From the NCBI RefSeq assembly GCF_040054535.1, contig NC_090780.1, positions 9,576,501 through 9,640,500 of the forward strand: a DNA stretch of 64,000 bases. Reading direction: 5' to 3'. This DNA is from Antennarius striatus (taxonomy: Eukaryota > Chordata > Actinopteri > Lophiiformes > Antennariidae). A program made the translations under genes and the position numbers. Of the stretch, positions 1-16,441 are shown in pieces. Below the pieces are notes generated by a model, which searched no databases, was not told the DNA's origin, and saw nothing but the letters and a program-made list of their open reading frames with translations. Every line of letters begins with the position of its first letter. The first letter of the stretch is position 1.

Positions 1-3000
1 TATCAAAAGGCCTAATTATGCAAACAGGACTATGATAAGAGGCATCTGCCTGAGATGGGATCTGCTATCTCTGACATGCATCTGTCTCTGTGCTGTCTTT
101 GGGGCTCCAGGCCTGAATATAAACAGCCTTCCCTGTCCCCAGGATTGCATACGATTCAACTACCAACACTGGAGTGGAGAGATGTTTGGGGGGGTGGGGA
201 GGGTGGGGGGGGTGTTCGTGCAGCAACATCAAATAACTAACAACTTCCCCATTTGCATTTTTCTGAAAATGGTGCAGCATCTCTGTTTAATGCACTTGCC
301 TGTTCAAGCCAAAGGGGTTGCCAAGTTAAAGCAGGCATGTGATTCAAGGCATTTACTAAAGGATGTCTCTGAGATAGGAGCCCGATGTGAATACAAGATA
401 GACGACAACGATAACCGAACTGTTCAAAAACACAGTCCCTATGAATAATCTTTTCCCGTAGTTATCAAGTGAAAAACAAAAACAAAAATGAAAGTGAGTA
501 CAGTCTCAGCATGACTCTTGCACATATATATTAGATTAAAATACTCAGATCAACTTACAAAGCCATTTGCATATGCGTCAAAAATCCAGTGAAAGGTTTA
601 CTTGGTTTGGGAACGCGTCAAAATGCATCATCAATTTCTCCTGGTTGCAGGTGACCTTCTCTGGGCCGTAATTTGACATTTAGCTGAAATTGAATCTGGG
701 TGAGATGAGATGAGATGTGTAACTATACATGAGAATAATAAAACTCCACCGTCTATCTGGGATAAAATCACTCTCAGCTCACCTTTATGGACATATGTCT
801 TTGAATTCAGCTTTGTCTCATGCCTATCATGTCAATTACCGGTTTATAACAGGAAGCTAAGGGTCAAGGGCGCTTGTTCAGAAATCAATTTTAAGTAGTC
901 AGATGGGGAAAAAATGGAAATAAATATATTTGTAGACAAATTTTGAAGCAACAACATCATATTCTTGTTTTCACTTTAACACAATAGATAGGTGGTAGAA
1001 CTTCAGTCTGAACAACGGACGGATGGAAATGAAAATGGCTGTCTGTGGTGTCAACACTGATGTCAGTTTGAGCAACATTCTCCAGAAAAATTCAAAGACT
1101 TTTCATCCCTTGTCTCTCAGACAAAATCACATTCTTTAGAAAACGGGTAGGGGACTTGAAAAAGAGAAGAAAAATGCAAGTGAGGAAAAAAAAGATGGGA
1201 GCCTCTATAATCTTTGGGTCTCACAACAAACAATTAGCCCCCTTTTCTCTGTTTGAGGTGGGGAGAAAGTGGGAGACGGAGGGGCAGGGGGGCAAGAAAA
1301 AGCAGAGGAGACATAGAAGGAGAAGCAGAAAGCAGTGCTCTTTTATGGCTCTTGTCATATGGATGAAGGCGCGGCGCGTCCATGAGAGCGCACGCTCACC
1401 TTCAACAACAGGGCGTCCACTGGGCCTCCCAGCCCTTTCAGCCCAGTGAGACGAGCTCCTCAGGGGGCCATTAGAGCATGAATAGGGGCCTGACAGCCCT
1501 GTGCAGCTCCGCAGGGCATCCATAAACGCTGACATATTGACTCCCCATGCCCCTGCGCTGCCTGAGTGTGAAAGCGTGAAGGGCTTGTTGGTTCGTTTTC
1601 TTTTTTGTATACTTCTGACTAAGACTTGGGTATCAGTGTCAACATAAATGTTTGTTTTTAGGATTTTTTTTTTTTTAATTTGTGTAGAACCGTCTCACAC
1701 CAGAAGCCATGAGGAATGCATGTCTTATATTACAAACATGTCAGTAGTCATTAATCCTTACATATTAACTATTACTAGCTCATTCAATTGTCATTATGTT
1801 TCCCACTGTGGCAATGTTATAGGGAAAAATCCAAATTAACATCTGAGAGAGCCACATGGAGCCATCACGACACGAGAGGACCAGAATATGAACATCACTA
1901 GAAGGTCTGTTGCCTCCTCCTTCCCCACTAACACTGAGCTTTGCATCAGTTTTCCTCTTCTGTCGAGCATAATGTCACTGCCTGGGCTTGAGTCTCTGCT
2001 AATTGAGGTCAGAGCAAAAGTAATGAAATTAACAGAGAGTACAAGAAAGTAAAAACGAGTCCATGGGGGTCTCTGCCAAATGGCACAGGAGCCACAGCTT
2101 CGGTCCCCCAGCAAAGAGCTCGAAAAACCTTTGCAGGAAATCAAACAGTAACGTCTCAGGGCTATGAGCCGAGGTCTCCTGGAGGAACAAATCATTTTCT
2201 CAACAAAGCCAAAGAGAGATTACTGGGCACAGTATAGGAATGCACAACGGACATTTTTATGCGCCCAAGGGAAGTTTCCTAAATTTCTGAACAGCAAATA
2301 TTGTGGAAAAGTTGGTCAGTCATAGAGGACACTAGGAAGACAAGGAGACTTGTGAAAAATGATGGAAACTTAACTAAAACCTTGCTGTCAGATTGCTGTC
2401 ATAAAAGCTCAAACTAAAATTCATGAGCCGATGTTCTCTTTACAGAATACACTACATACTGCAGTATGTGCACTGGAATGTTACTAGAGCAACACTGGCC
2501 TGTTGGTTTACTTATTTACACTGTTTATTTGCTTATTTTGTGAACCCTGACAATGAATTATCTCTGTAATGAGATAAAACTGTGTATTTACAAAAAACAA
2601 AAAAAAACACACTCCTGAATGCGTATTTACAGTGGGATGCTTCTCCCTGGTCCTGCTAATGCTTTACAGCGCTTGGCATTCATTCCTAAGATGTCTCCAT
2701 ATTGAGGGACTGTAATGTGGCACAGTAGCAAAGCTTTTTACACTGAGACTACGTATTCCCCAAGGAGAGAATGACTGACGATGCAGAAATAAGCCCATTA
2801 GTAGAAAATAGGGGACAACATTTGAAGTTGTTATTTTGTCTGCGAGGACGGGAGCTCCACCCCAGTGTTTGGACAACCGCTTACACATTTTAACTCGGTG
2901 GGAGAAAACACATTTCTGATTTGCAACACTCAGGGAACATGTTTATTGTCCTAGTGGTTTTGGAAAAAAACAAAAAAACAAACACGTACAATTAAAACAA

Positions 3001-6000
3001 ATGAATATTTCAGTGGTGAAGCAGATCAAGAGCATAAAATGTGAACCGATGTGCCTCTAAGTAGCATAGGCTAATGGCGATTTTTAGACTAGCAGACCAT
3101 GGTTGATGCCTCTCATTCACCACTGAGGGAGAGCACAGCCTCACTGTGCTAAACGTAATTACTGTTGCACATTATGTGGGCTATTCCTGCATTGTAATAA
3201 AATTAGCCAGAAATGCTTTTTGTCTTTTCTAATGCAGCTCCATGGTAACCAGTGGACGGTCATAATGCAACACACTGTCCCGATCTGCGCCAGCTGTCAG
3301 AGTTTGACACCCTTGGGTGGCAAAGCGAATTGGAGGAAGCTACGTTTCTTTCAATAAATTATCTGGCTGTGACCTGCTCATCCATCACATAATTTAATAT
3401 GGACATAATAATGTCCGGATGTACTGTATACCAATTTTTGTGATCCTTCTGATTCACTATTTGGCAGAATAACAAAGATTTAATCACCGAGACACGAGTT
3501 CGGTTATGATTACATTGTCCATCCAAAAACCTCCACGAGATTATCTCAGACAGGCAAGAAATTCAATTGCTCCATATAGTTTATTCCTCAAGCCGCAGAA
3601 AAAAATCTTAGGGATGTAAAATTCTGCAAAAGCTCAACCTTTAGCCAAAGCAAAAAACTAAAGCATTTACTTCAGTAAAATTAATTTTATCTAAAATACA
3701 ACAAGGAAACAAAAATGTATAAAACATACGAGCCCATATACTGAGAGATATTTGTGGAACGGGGCATTTACTGTGAGAGGCTGTAAAAGACAGAAAAAAA
3801 GAAATAGGAATTAATCGAAAACTAGTCTCCAGATAGAATTATACCAACATTAAACTGAATAATTAGTTGCTCCTTCAAACATCAGACTTTTGTGATGGTT
3901 TGACATTATCTGTTGTCTCGACGTAACGTTCACGTGTTGATATGGCGGGTAGCTTAGGTGAAATTGTCATGATTTATGGAGTCAGAAAACAAACTGAATA
4001 TTCTTTAATGCTGAGATTCACCTGTTAAACACAAAAAGGAAAATACAAAATAAATAAATATAGTTGTTTGTGACATCTCCTCTATTTTGTGCCATGTTCT
4101 ATAAATTGTTTTATTGCTCGCTGACAAGATTATTGCTTTCTGACTGTCTATAGAGGTCGTGGGGGTCACTTAACTACCCTGGTTTATTACAGCGATATGG
4201 AGTGTGTGCAGAACAACTATAGCAGGAGGTTTGGTCCAGTGGAAGTTAGCTTAATTGAACTGGTTCTCTGTTTTCCATTTTAGTCTTTCTGGAGGTCACG
4301 AGGAAAGAAGCCAAAAGGACATTTCAAAGCAATTAAATGACATTTCTATCTTCTAACTACAGGTCTTTCCATTAAAACCTTTGAAACTAATCTCCCGACG
4401 GAGGACACTCATCTCTCCTTGTGGCGTGGCCAGGAATCAACAGTGAGAGATATATAAATGGTCTTTAGAAAACATTGGACCTCTTGTCAAGACACATACC
4501 TACTCAAGACCGGCAATAGTCCGCATGTCTACTCATTCCCATCCCATTTCCTGTGCTGTCTTTGCTAAAACGCTCCTGTCTAATGAGGTGGTGGGGCTGC
4601 AATCCCACAGCGCCAAGATGAGCTCTGTCATCCCTGAGTGGTGTTCTCCCTGAAGACAACCCAGCCCGCTGTCGTAGGCAATTCGCACCAATCAGCTTTC
4701 ATTACAACACCAAATCCATCAATGGACTGTCCACCACAAGTGCAGTTAACACCCAACTGCCCAGGAGAAGAATTACGCGTCTCAGGGACCCCCTGCCAAA
4801 CTAAATTGGATTGCCAATATGGCCCAGAGACATTTGAGAAGTCAAGAAAAACAATGGAGGAGAAAATATATAATCCAAAGCCATAATGATGACTCCACTC
4901 AGTAAACTAACACAGTATTGATCGTCTTCTTCTTTTTGTTTGTTTAGTAAAGCCTCATCCCTGCTAATAGCTGTCTCAGAGTGTAATCTCTCCCTTGTCC
5001 TCCCCCTCCTCTCCTCCCCCTCCACATTCCCTATTATGTGGCTCCTTTCAGCACGCCTCACATAGTTTAGGTTCAGTGTCGCACTGGGGTACAGGGCATG
5101 GGACTGGGGACCAATTGTTTGCTAATGTTGACACCTGCCAGAGCAGGCTTGGTCTATTTGGGGCCCGCCAAGCTGCAAACTGGATGCTCCCCCTCTTTAG
5201 CGAGATTAAGTGTGGGTTGCTGGGGTCACAAATCACTGGACCCCCTCTGATGTTGTGAGGCACAGAGCCAGAGACTGAGAAGACTAAAAGAGAAAGCTGG
5301 AGAGGGAGGGACAGGGGAGGGAAGAAGGATAAAGAGTGACAGTCTATTGTTCACTGAATAGGACGGGAATAATGTATCTTCTTGAGTCCGCGTAACCAGT
5401 GTGCCCCTATTCAGAAATAAATAAATAAATAAAATATCAACAATGAAGCCATATTGCCAAAGCTCACAATAGCTTTACGCCTTGCTTTGTGTCTTCTTTT
5501 GGGTGCATAAATGATCAGAAATATTTTAAATCTATTTGCTTAAAAAGCATCACGAAAAAGGAAAGACAAATTTTTCACACTCTGCTCTTGGTCTCCAACA
5601 AACACCTTTTGCAATTTCCACATTCAGACTTAAGCAATAGTAGCAGAAAAAGGATGTAAGACATTAAACCACCTGATTTTTCTTTTCTTTTTTTCCAATT
5701 TTTTTCATTTCTATTTTTTTTTGGATGATCCACCGGACAAACGGTCTGGACTTGACTGCCACCAAATACAAAGATGATAACAAATAATATTAGCAGAGAA
5801 AAGTTCACTAAAACTTCTGACTTCTTTTTAAGTTTTAAGTGCCCACGTAGAGTTAAGTCCTAAGAAAAACAGTGTGGTCATGACAGACAGTGCCCAGCAC
5901 CCTCCCTCCTTTGCAGATGTACATTAATGCAAAGAGAGGCAGAGATGTGAGCGGCAGCAGAAGCCTCCTCTCTCCCTTTAAACTGCTGCTGTCCAGCCTG

Positions 6001-7293
6001 ATCGTGTCAGTTTGAAGGCCCCTATTCAAAAGTATTCATGCATCTGCCTTTGAGGCACAATAGCAGCTAGTTTATAAACTGTCTGCTGAGGCTCCCAAAG
6101 GCTTTAGTTCTTATTGTTTTGAGGCCCTTAATAAACTTTTTGGAGGAGTTCATCAACTTGCCTGAATAGACTATGCAGCAAGTCTCAAGATTGAAAATAA
6201 CAGAAAGGCCTTTTCTCCTCCCTCTTCTTTCTCTCTTCCTTTTCTAGTCACTGTTCGTCACACAATGGGGAGAGTAGGTTGTCAGACATCACAGGGATGT
6301 TTTTGTTCCAATACAAGAAAAAAGTATTCAATAAATAGAGAACGCAGTTTCTTAAAATTGGAACTGGTGAAAATTGTATATTTGCATTTGCACAGAAATT
6401 ATGGGTCGAGCAGCAAGAATGAAGTTAAAAAAAAAGGGTGTTTACAAACTAAAAAGAAACGGCATGTTTGTGAAATATTTGTGAACATAATGACATATAT
6501 GTATATTATAGAAATTGTAGACAAAAGTCTTTCATTTTAACCCTTACTTATTCTAAAAAGTCTATTTATAAATACAAAACACAAATGTATATGAAATTTC
6601 TCTTGTGTATTTAGAAACTTAAACATTTGGTGAGACCTGTCAAACAGGCAGAGATGGGAGGCAATAAGATGTCATTTTGGCTGTAAGCCATTAATCCCCT
6701 GTTATACCTTTAAACTCTGAGGACAGAAAGAGACAAATTTGAAAGTCTTTAATACATGTCTGTTGTAATTAATTTCATACCTAATTACAGGAAAGCTACA
6801 TAGTCTATGCAGCCTGGTCTGTTTAGCCCGCTGGATGGTCATAATTAAAGTAATAGCGGAAAAAAGCCTGCTTAGAAAACAAAGACCTGCAGCAGCCCGA
6901 TTCAAAAACTCCACCATCCAACCAGCCTCCATCCTCCACCCCTGCCACCCCAGTCTGACCCAAAAAAGCCTTATTGGTGGCCCCGGATCAACCGCCTACT
7001 GTTTCCCACCGATGCTTTTGGTGGGTTTTAGCACCCTAATTAGATGTGACAAGTTCAACGAGCGGGTTCCACAGGAGGAAAAGCTGGTCAAGTTATGATT
7101 TCCGAGTCAGACTCACAGGGGAATGTGTGGACAGCTGATTCCTGTCATCCTCATTCATCTTCTTCCAGCTAATTAAACACCACTGCTGACAAAGCCCCGG
7201 CAATTTTGGAAATACATTAGTGGAAATGGAAATGATTTAGTACTGGTACATTTACACTGCCTGCACCCATACTGTTGCTATTGATACAAACCC

Positions 7294-7436
<143 letters not shown>

Positions 7437-7873
7437 AAAACAATAATAGTAATAATGAAAGCCTGTTTACCCTGTATAGTTATGTAATATAATCTCTGGT
7501 ATTGATATTGAAATTATTGACAATTTCCCCTCCAAAAAAATGTAATAAATAATTAACAAGGTAATTTCCTATATCAACAGAAAAACCTGCCACATAAATT
7601 GAATTTGTCATTTTCATTTCATCATGAATGCAACAAAAAATACTGGAAATACTTCTCTAACTACAAAATAAAATTACCTGCAGCATTTAAAATAATCTGA
7701 CATGTTTAAACTGCAGTAGGTATTGAGGCTAACTCCAACCACCCATTGCTTCAAAATAATTACACCAAGTTCGAATTAAGTACAATAAAGTAGATGCTAA
7801 CTTTTAAACAATTAGTAAAATCGGACATAACTCAGCTCCACAGTGCAATCACTATCATCCCACCTGTTGACGT

Positions 7874-8030
<157 letters not shown>

Positions 8031-9452
8031 GGGTGATGGAGTCAAATTTGGGCTAAGCAAATAAAATGTGAGTTTATATTTATTTGGGCCCTCGGCCCCG
8101 GAGGCGCAGCGCAGGATCCTGAAGGATCCATTGTGAAAATTGGCGGAATAAAACACAGACAGAAATGAGCGGCGCGCCGCAGCGCCCTGCTGTTGTGACA
8201 GGATACCTGGAGGGCAGCGCTTCCTCTTTAATTTGTCTCGTATGCTTTGAGACCGCCAAGCAGACATTGAATCTTCAGAGTGTTCGTAAGCCTACTGAAT
8301 TCAATTCTCGATGGTGAAATTATATGCTATAATTAAATATCATATCATTTTAAAATGCTTGGTGGCGCAGGGCATCTTATCAACTTGGTCTTTGGCGTCG
8401 TCGTTGCTATCACATTAATAGGAATAACATCTAAAATTGGTCTCTCTGCACTTATGGGGGGAATTTTAACTTAACAAAGGGCACCTATGGGTTTACAGCT
8501 TATATTCTGATATTTTAGAGCAGGAAATGTTAACCTTGAAATCTGCGTCTAACAATGTGTGATCATAACCCCATAAATGAGGGGAGAAATTGAATCCTTT
8601 TAAGTTATTAAGCAGGAAAGGATTATAAACTTGTCTTTATAAATGAGCTAGAAATCCCCATGTCTTCCGCTGTACACTTTTAAGTTTCCCACAAGAAGCT
8701 GGAGAGGAAAGATTGGCCCTTTTCAAGAGCCCCACAAGAGATGGAAAAACCATTTTTGTGCCTAGATAGGGAGTCGTCCCAAATGGTAAGCGCCACTTTA
8801 ATTAATAGACAGCCTTGAGAGGTATCGCTGTCACCCTGGATAATGGAGACACAGCCCGTGTTTGTGCACCCATGAATATTTCTGATGTGATCAAAGTCAA
8901 ATGCCAGCACAGAGTGAATTTAAGCCTACTCCGTTTTTTTTTTTTATAATTCAGCGTAATGCTGCCGACACTTTAAGCCTGTGACACTGAGATGCCTCCC
9001 AGTACAGTAGGCCTACAAGCCTTAAATACACACCTTAGATGCTCGCTACAGTCTTTACTGACAGTCAAAGGCTTTCGTGTTATTTGCTCGTTCCCAATGG
9101 AACCAGGTTTGTTTCAGTGGTCACTGCGCGTCACTGTCAAATATCTCCACACGTCATTTAACAACGAATTAAGCTGTAGGCCTAACATATTAATGCTGAA
9201 TCTAAAAATAAATTCTAGATCAGGTGAAAATGCTTACACTTGGATATTTTTTTTCAGTATAGTGTTCCACACTTTTATAGAAATAATCAATAAATTTTAA
9301 AAAAGATATGCTTATAATTTAGGCTGATTTAGGCTGATTTAGGCTGCTGCAAGAGGCGTGGAAATAAAAACCTACAATAAATACAATTTAATCTACAATA
9401 ACTAATGCTCGCAGCGGCCCACATTTTTATGCATTTTCTTATTCTGATGTAC

Positions 9453-9453
9453 A

Positions 9454-9513
<60 letters not shown>

Positions 9514-9598
9514 GTTGTTGTTGTTGTTATTGTTGTTATTACTACTACTACTGTTATTATTAGCAGCAGTAGTAATAGTAGTAATAGTATAGTAGTCG
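9453..9598. repeat. (ATT)n grading into GTT, ACT and AGT trinucleotide runs
   Basis: An ATT run followed by GTT, ACT and AGT/AGC variants; a decaying trinucleotide tract with mixed units. Confidence 0.95.
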
Positions 9599-10043
9599 TC
9601 ATATTTGTTGTTGTTTTTGTTGTGGTTGTTGTTTCTTTTGGCTCCTGCCCCCTTTATATGAAATGTAGGCCTGCCGTTGTAAATTCCAGTGAAATGTGTC
9701 CTGCGTGGCTGTGGGGACAGGGGAGGTTAATCCGAGTTTAATGCAGTGGAGCACAGCGCAGGGTCTGGACTATGATGGGTATGTTATCTCTGCCCAACAT
9801 TTGGGTCTCCCTCAATTTCCACCCAGCCAAATCGCTGCGAGAAAGTGCAGATGGAGTCACTCTGAATGCCTGAGGAAAAACCTTTATTAGCTAAATAAGT
9901 TCCCCGTCCTGCCAGTGAATCTCCCTCACACTGTTCTAGATGGGTTTGTTTGAAGTGTCTGTCGCTTCATCCCCCTGTCCTCCTCATTCAGCGCAGCTTT
10001 AGAGCCGAAATAGAGCTACATTATATTACCATTTAGAGACAGG

Positions 10044-10206
<163 letters not shown>

Positions 10207-12030
10207 ACGGTAGGAGAGAAGCTCTTTTTTTAAGACTAAACACAAACTTCTTTATTTTGTTCATTAATCGATGACAAACAGAAAACCCTGTTCTTGTATG
10301 TGTTTGATTTAATTTTAGTGTGCAGTTTTTGGAGGTTGTCTCAAGATATTTAGATACTTCACAAAAAACTTAAGACACAAATGAAATGGAAAAAAAAAAT
10401 CTAGACGCATGTTTTTTTTTGCCCCACTGCTCGTGATTTGCACCTTATATATCCTGGCATTAGAAATGACATTTCATCCCCTGTAACAGTAGCATCCCCG
10501 CCTCGATCTGCGCTCCGCCTGACATCCTCACACCTCTGCGCTACTCCTGTCACTGTGGACTCCTGACCCTCGGAAATAATCCCACCTGGCATCTGTTTAA
10601 TTGGTTTGAGGACCTCAGGTAATCCTGCGATTTGCTGAAGTGTCCATCGCCTGTCTGCACCTCAATCATGTTGGTCTGAGGCGGATGGACGCCGAGCAGC
10701 TGATTCACCTTCTCACTGGGAGGGATGGTGCGAGACAAAAGGACACCACAGTGTGCACATATGAATGACCATTCCCTTTTTTGCCGGTAATTAAATGTTG
10801 GAGTAGAATTTAACAGCATTTTTAAAATAAGCATCAAGTACAAACCCTCAGAACGCAGGGTGGACCAGATCTCCCTCCGTGACTATTAAAAATTACCAGG
10901 ATAAAAAGGCAAAATACAGCAGTGTGAAAACGTACCACAATTTTCGATGCATTGTTTATTTGATTTAAATTACTCCACATTCTTCGGGAAATAGCTCATA
11001 AACACGGGTTTAATAAAACTAGATTAGAGCTTGTGATGTAACCTCTGAGAAAATCAAATGCATGAGCCTAATAAACAAATAGATAAATAAATAAAGTCTT
11101 AAAATCTGGATAAGTAAATGAAAAAAAAAAAAAAAAATCTCGTGAATTTTGTGCCCTGGGCGAGCCACTGTGAGCTCCGCTCTAAGATGAAAGTGAAAAG
11201 AAATAAAGGGCTCTATTTAATCTGCTTTAAACCCCTCTCCACATAAGGGCTGTGCTTCAAACTCGCAGAGTGAGGGGCTGATTGGGGATAAATACATTTC
11301 TTACCATGCCTGGCAGCTATTACACCCGGTACGAACACAGCACCTATTCAGCAGCCGTCGTTTCCAGCGCGTACTCTAATAAGTATTAACATTATTAGAT
11401 GCCATCCGAATGCCGGTAGTCTAAACTGCTTTACGTGGAGGCTGCGTCTCTTTTTATAGCAAAGTAATTGAGTTCCAAATTAAAACACTAGCAGCTATTT
11501 GAAAAAAAAAACAAAAAAAAAACACCCCAAAACAGAAGCAGGAATATAAAATAAGCAGTAGAAAGTTAATAAACTGCATATAATGTAGTTAACACACTTT
11601 AGTTAAACAATCACGCAATGCAGTCACCGGTTTAACGCGTATCTGCTGTGCGTAAAGAGCGTTTTTCCACAAAAAAAAAATGCTGCTTATTTTCCCGCAA
11701 ACGGCCTTTGCGCAGCATCCAGACGCCTAGAAATAGCTGCAAAAAGGTGAGGTTTTTCAAATAACATCCATGCGTGGTGTGAAAGAAAAAAAGAACGTTT
11801 TCACGCTATCAACTGATTATTCTCCAACTAGCCATTATATCAAATTACAAAACTATCTACCAGCGGGGCGCACTGAATAATTCATCTCCTCTTATGTCTC
11901 TCCTTGCCTTTTGTCCAAAGTTTTCTCTCTCTTTCACCCGGTTTTTTGAATGAGAAAGGACGGGACCATATTCTCCTTTTCGCTGTCCTGCTCTCCAGGA
12001 TTTGCTTTTGTACCCCAGACTCTTCCCTTT

Positions 12031-12231
12031 ATAAAAGCATCAATAGAGGGGGGGGGGGGCTTTGCGCGTGAAGTCCATCTTCAAGTTTGAAACATTTCTG
12101 GCAGTACCATTTTTTTAATGAAGCTTTTGTGAACTCTTATCTAAAGCCCATTCAGTCATTCAGTCATGTTTGATCATCAAAACGGACCAGCCTCTATATC
12201 GTTGGAAGATGCGGATTTTTTTACTCCACCG
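12031..12231 (+). promoter_or_regulatory. Plus-strand TATA box plus short open exon-like segment inside pax7 intron 4
   Basis: CCTTTATAAAAGC at about 12029-12041 is a good TATA box on the plus strand. About 135 bp downstream an ATG at 12166 opens a short frame (MFDHQNGPASISLEDADFF, then TPP) that runs into CCG|GTAACC, a possible splice donor. Nothing matches a family I know. It may be an antisense or enhancer-derived start, or chance. Confidence 0.25.
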
Positions 12232-12925
12232 GTAACCCCCCCCCAACCAAAAATAAATAAATAAATAAATAAATAAAAACAAAAAATTAATAAAAATAAG
12301 ACAATAAATCAGTTGAGATTAGACTTCTAAAAGGCTATTCATTCACGCATTTACTAATTTTAAATTGAATTAAATTATATTGAAAAACGAAAAAAAAATT
12401 ATATTCTAAAACTACATAGAATAAACAAACAAATTAGTGCATATTATATTTAAAATATCGACCAGAACAACTCAAGATGTATCTGTACAGTTTAACTTAG
12501 ACAAATACAATTAGTGACTAAAAATATAATACCTGTCTGAAATTCTCTCCTCGCGGCGTCATGCATAGAAAAAAAATAATAAATAAATAAATTGATTTCC
12601 ACTTAAACTGACAAGTGGTGAAATGTCAGTGAACTGACATCGATTGTGAAATGGGTCAACTGTCAGCTGTCGTTTAGAGGTCGTTAAATGAGTGAATGAA
12701 TGAGAAGGAATTCGCCACACAAATTAATTTTCTGCAGTTAAATACCTTCTGCCAAGGATCTCATAAATAATTGAGTGAATGAACAACTGCTGGCTCGGAG
12801 TTAAAAGCAAGAATGAATTCTCTGCGTTTAGCTGCAATTTGGATGCGGGACATTTTCCCAAGAGGACGAAAGGAAGGAAGTCTATTTAAAACACTTACAT
12901 CCTTCTTTCAAGACTGTCAATTACT

Positions 12926-12927
<2 letters not shown>

Positions 12928-12993
<66 letters not shown>
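12928..12993. repeat. (AAT)n microsatellite
   Basis: About 22 AAT units, only about 50 bp inside pax7 intron 4 from the exon 4 donor. Confidence 0.97.
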
Positions 12994-13045
12994 TCGTTAT
13001 TCAGACATATACAGAAGGGCCAGATACTTTCTGCTGTTAACTTAC

Positions 13046-15953
<2,908 letters not shown>

Positions 15954-16361
15954 TACGCAGCTACTGAGACGAAACAATCAAACAGACTATAGCAGCTTTG
16001 TTCACAAAGTCCAAAGTCAGAAAAGAAATGTCTTCAAAATGCTCAACAAGATGCTGAAGTCAGCTGTCAAATCCCCCAATCCAAGGCGGAGAATCTGCAT
16101 GGACAAGCCCTTCTTCCACTGGGAAAAGAAGTGATGCTCTCCTCTCGACGGCTCGAAATCAAAATAAATAACAGCAGATACAAATGAAATAAAAAAAAAA
16201 TCTTCAAAATAGAGTCGCTACACCTAAAGCTGTGTACGTGAGTTACAAAGATTCAATGTTACTCGTTTCCCTTGGTGTAGTTTGGTTTCAGTAGAATGTC
16301 TGCCGGCTGGTTGGAAGTAGTTTAAGTGGCCAACTTTAGTGCTTGTCGGAGGAGGAGACAG

Positions 16362-16441
16362 CCGAGCGCTCCCATAGGCTCCCTGGCCTTTCTTTTATGG
16401 ATGAAAGAGAGTGGGTTTAGCCAGGAGCCAAGCGACCAATC
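16362..16441 (-). promoter_or_regulatory. Probable pax7 core promoter
   Basis: Reading the minus strand, an inverted CCAAT box (16436-16440) lies about 37 bp upstream of a TATA-like CATAAAAG (16392-16399). The ATG of pax7 is about 440 bp further downstream at 15953. The spacing fits a TATA/CCAAT promoter with a start near 16365 and a 5' UTR of roughly 410 nt. The motifs are visible; the start site is inferred. Confidence 0.45.

Noticed and set aside
1221..1535. 104-codon minus-strand frame in pax7 intron 4
   Set aside because: It is not part of Pax7, has no family resemblance, and its Leu/Cys-rich part comes from a purine-rich tract.
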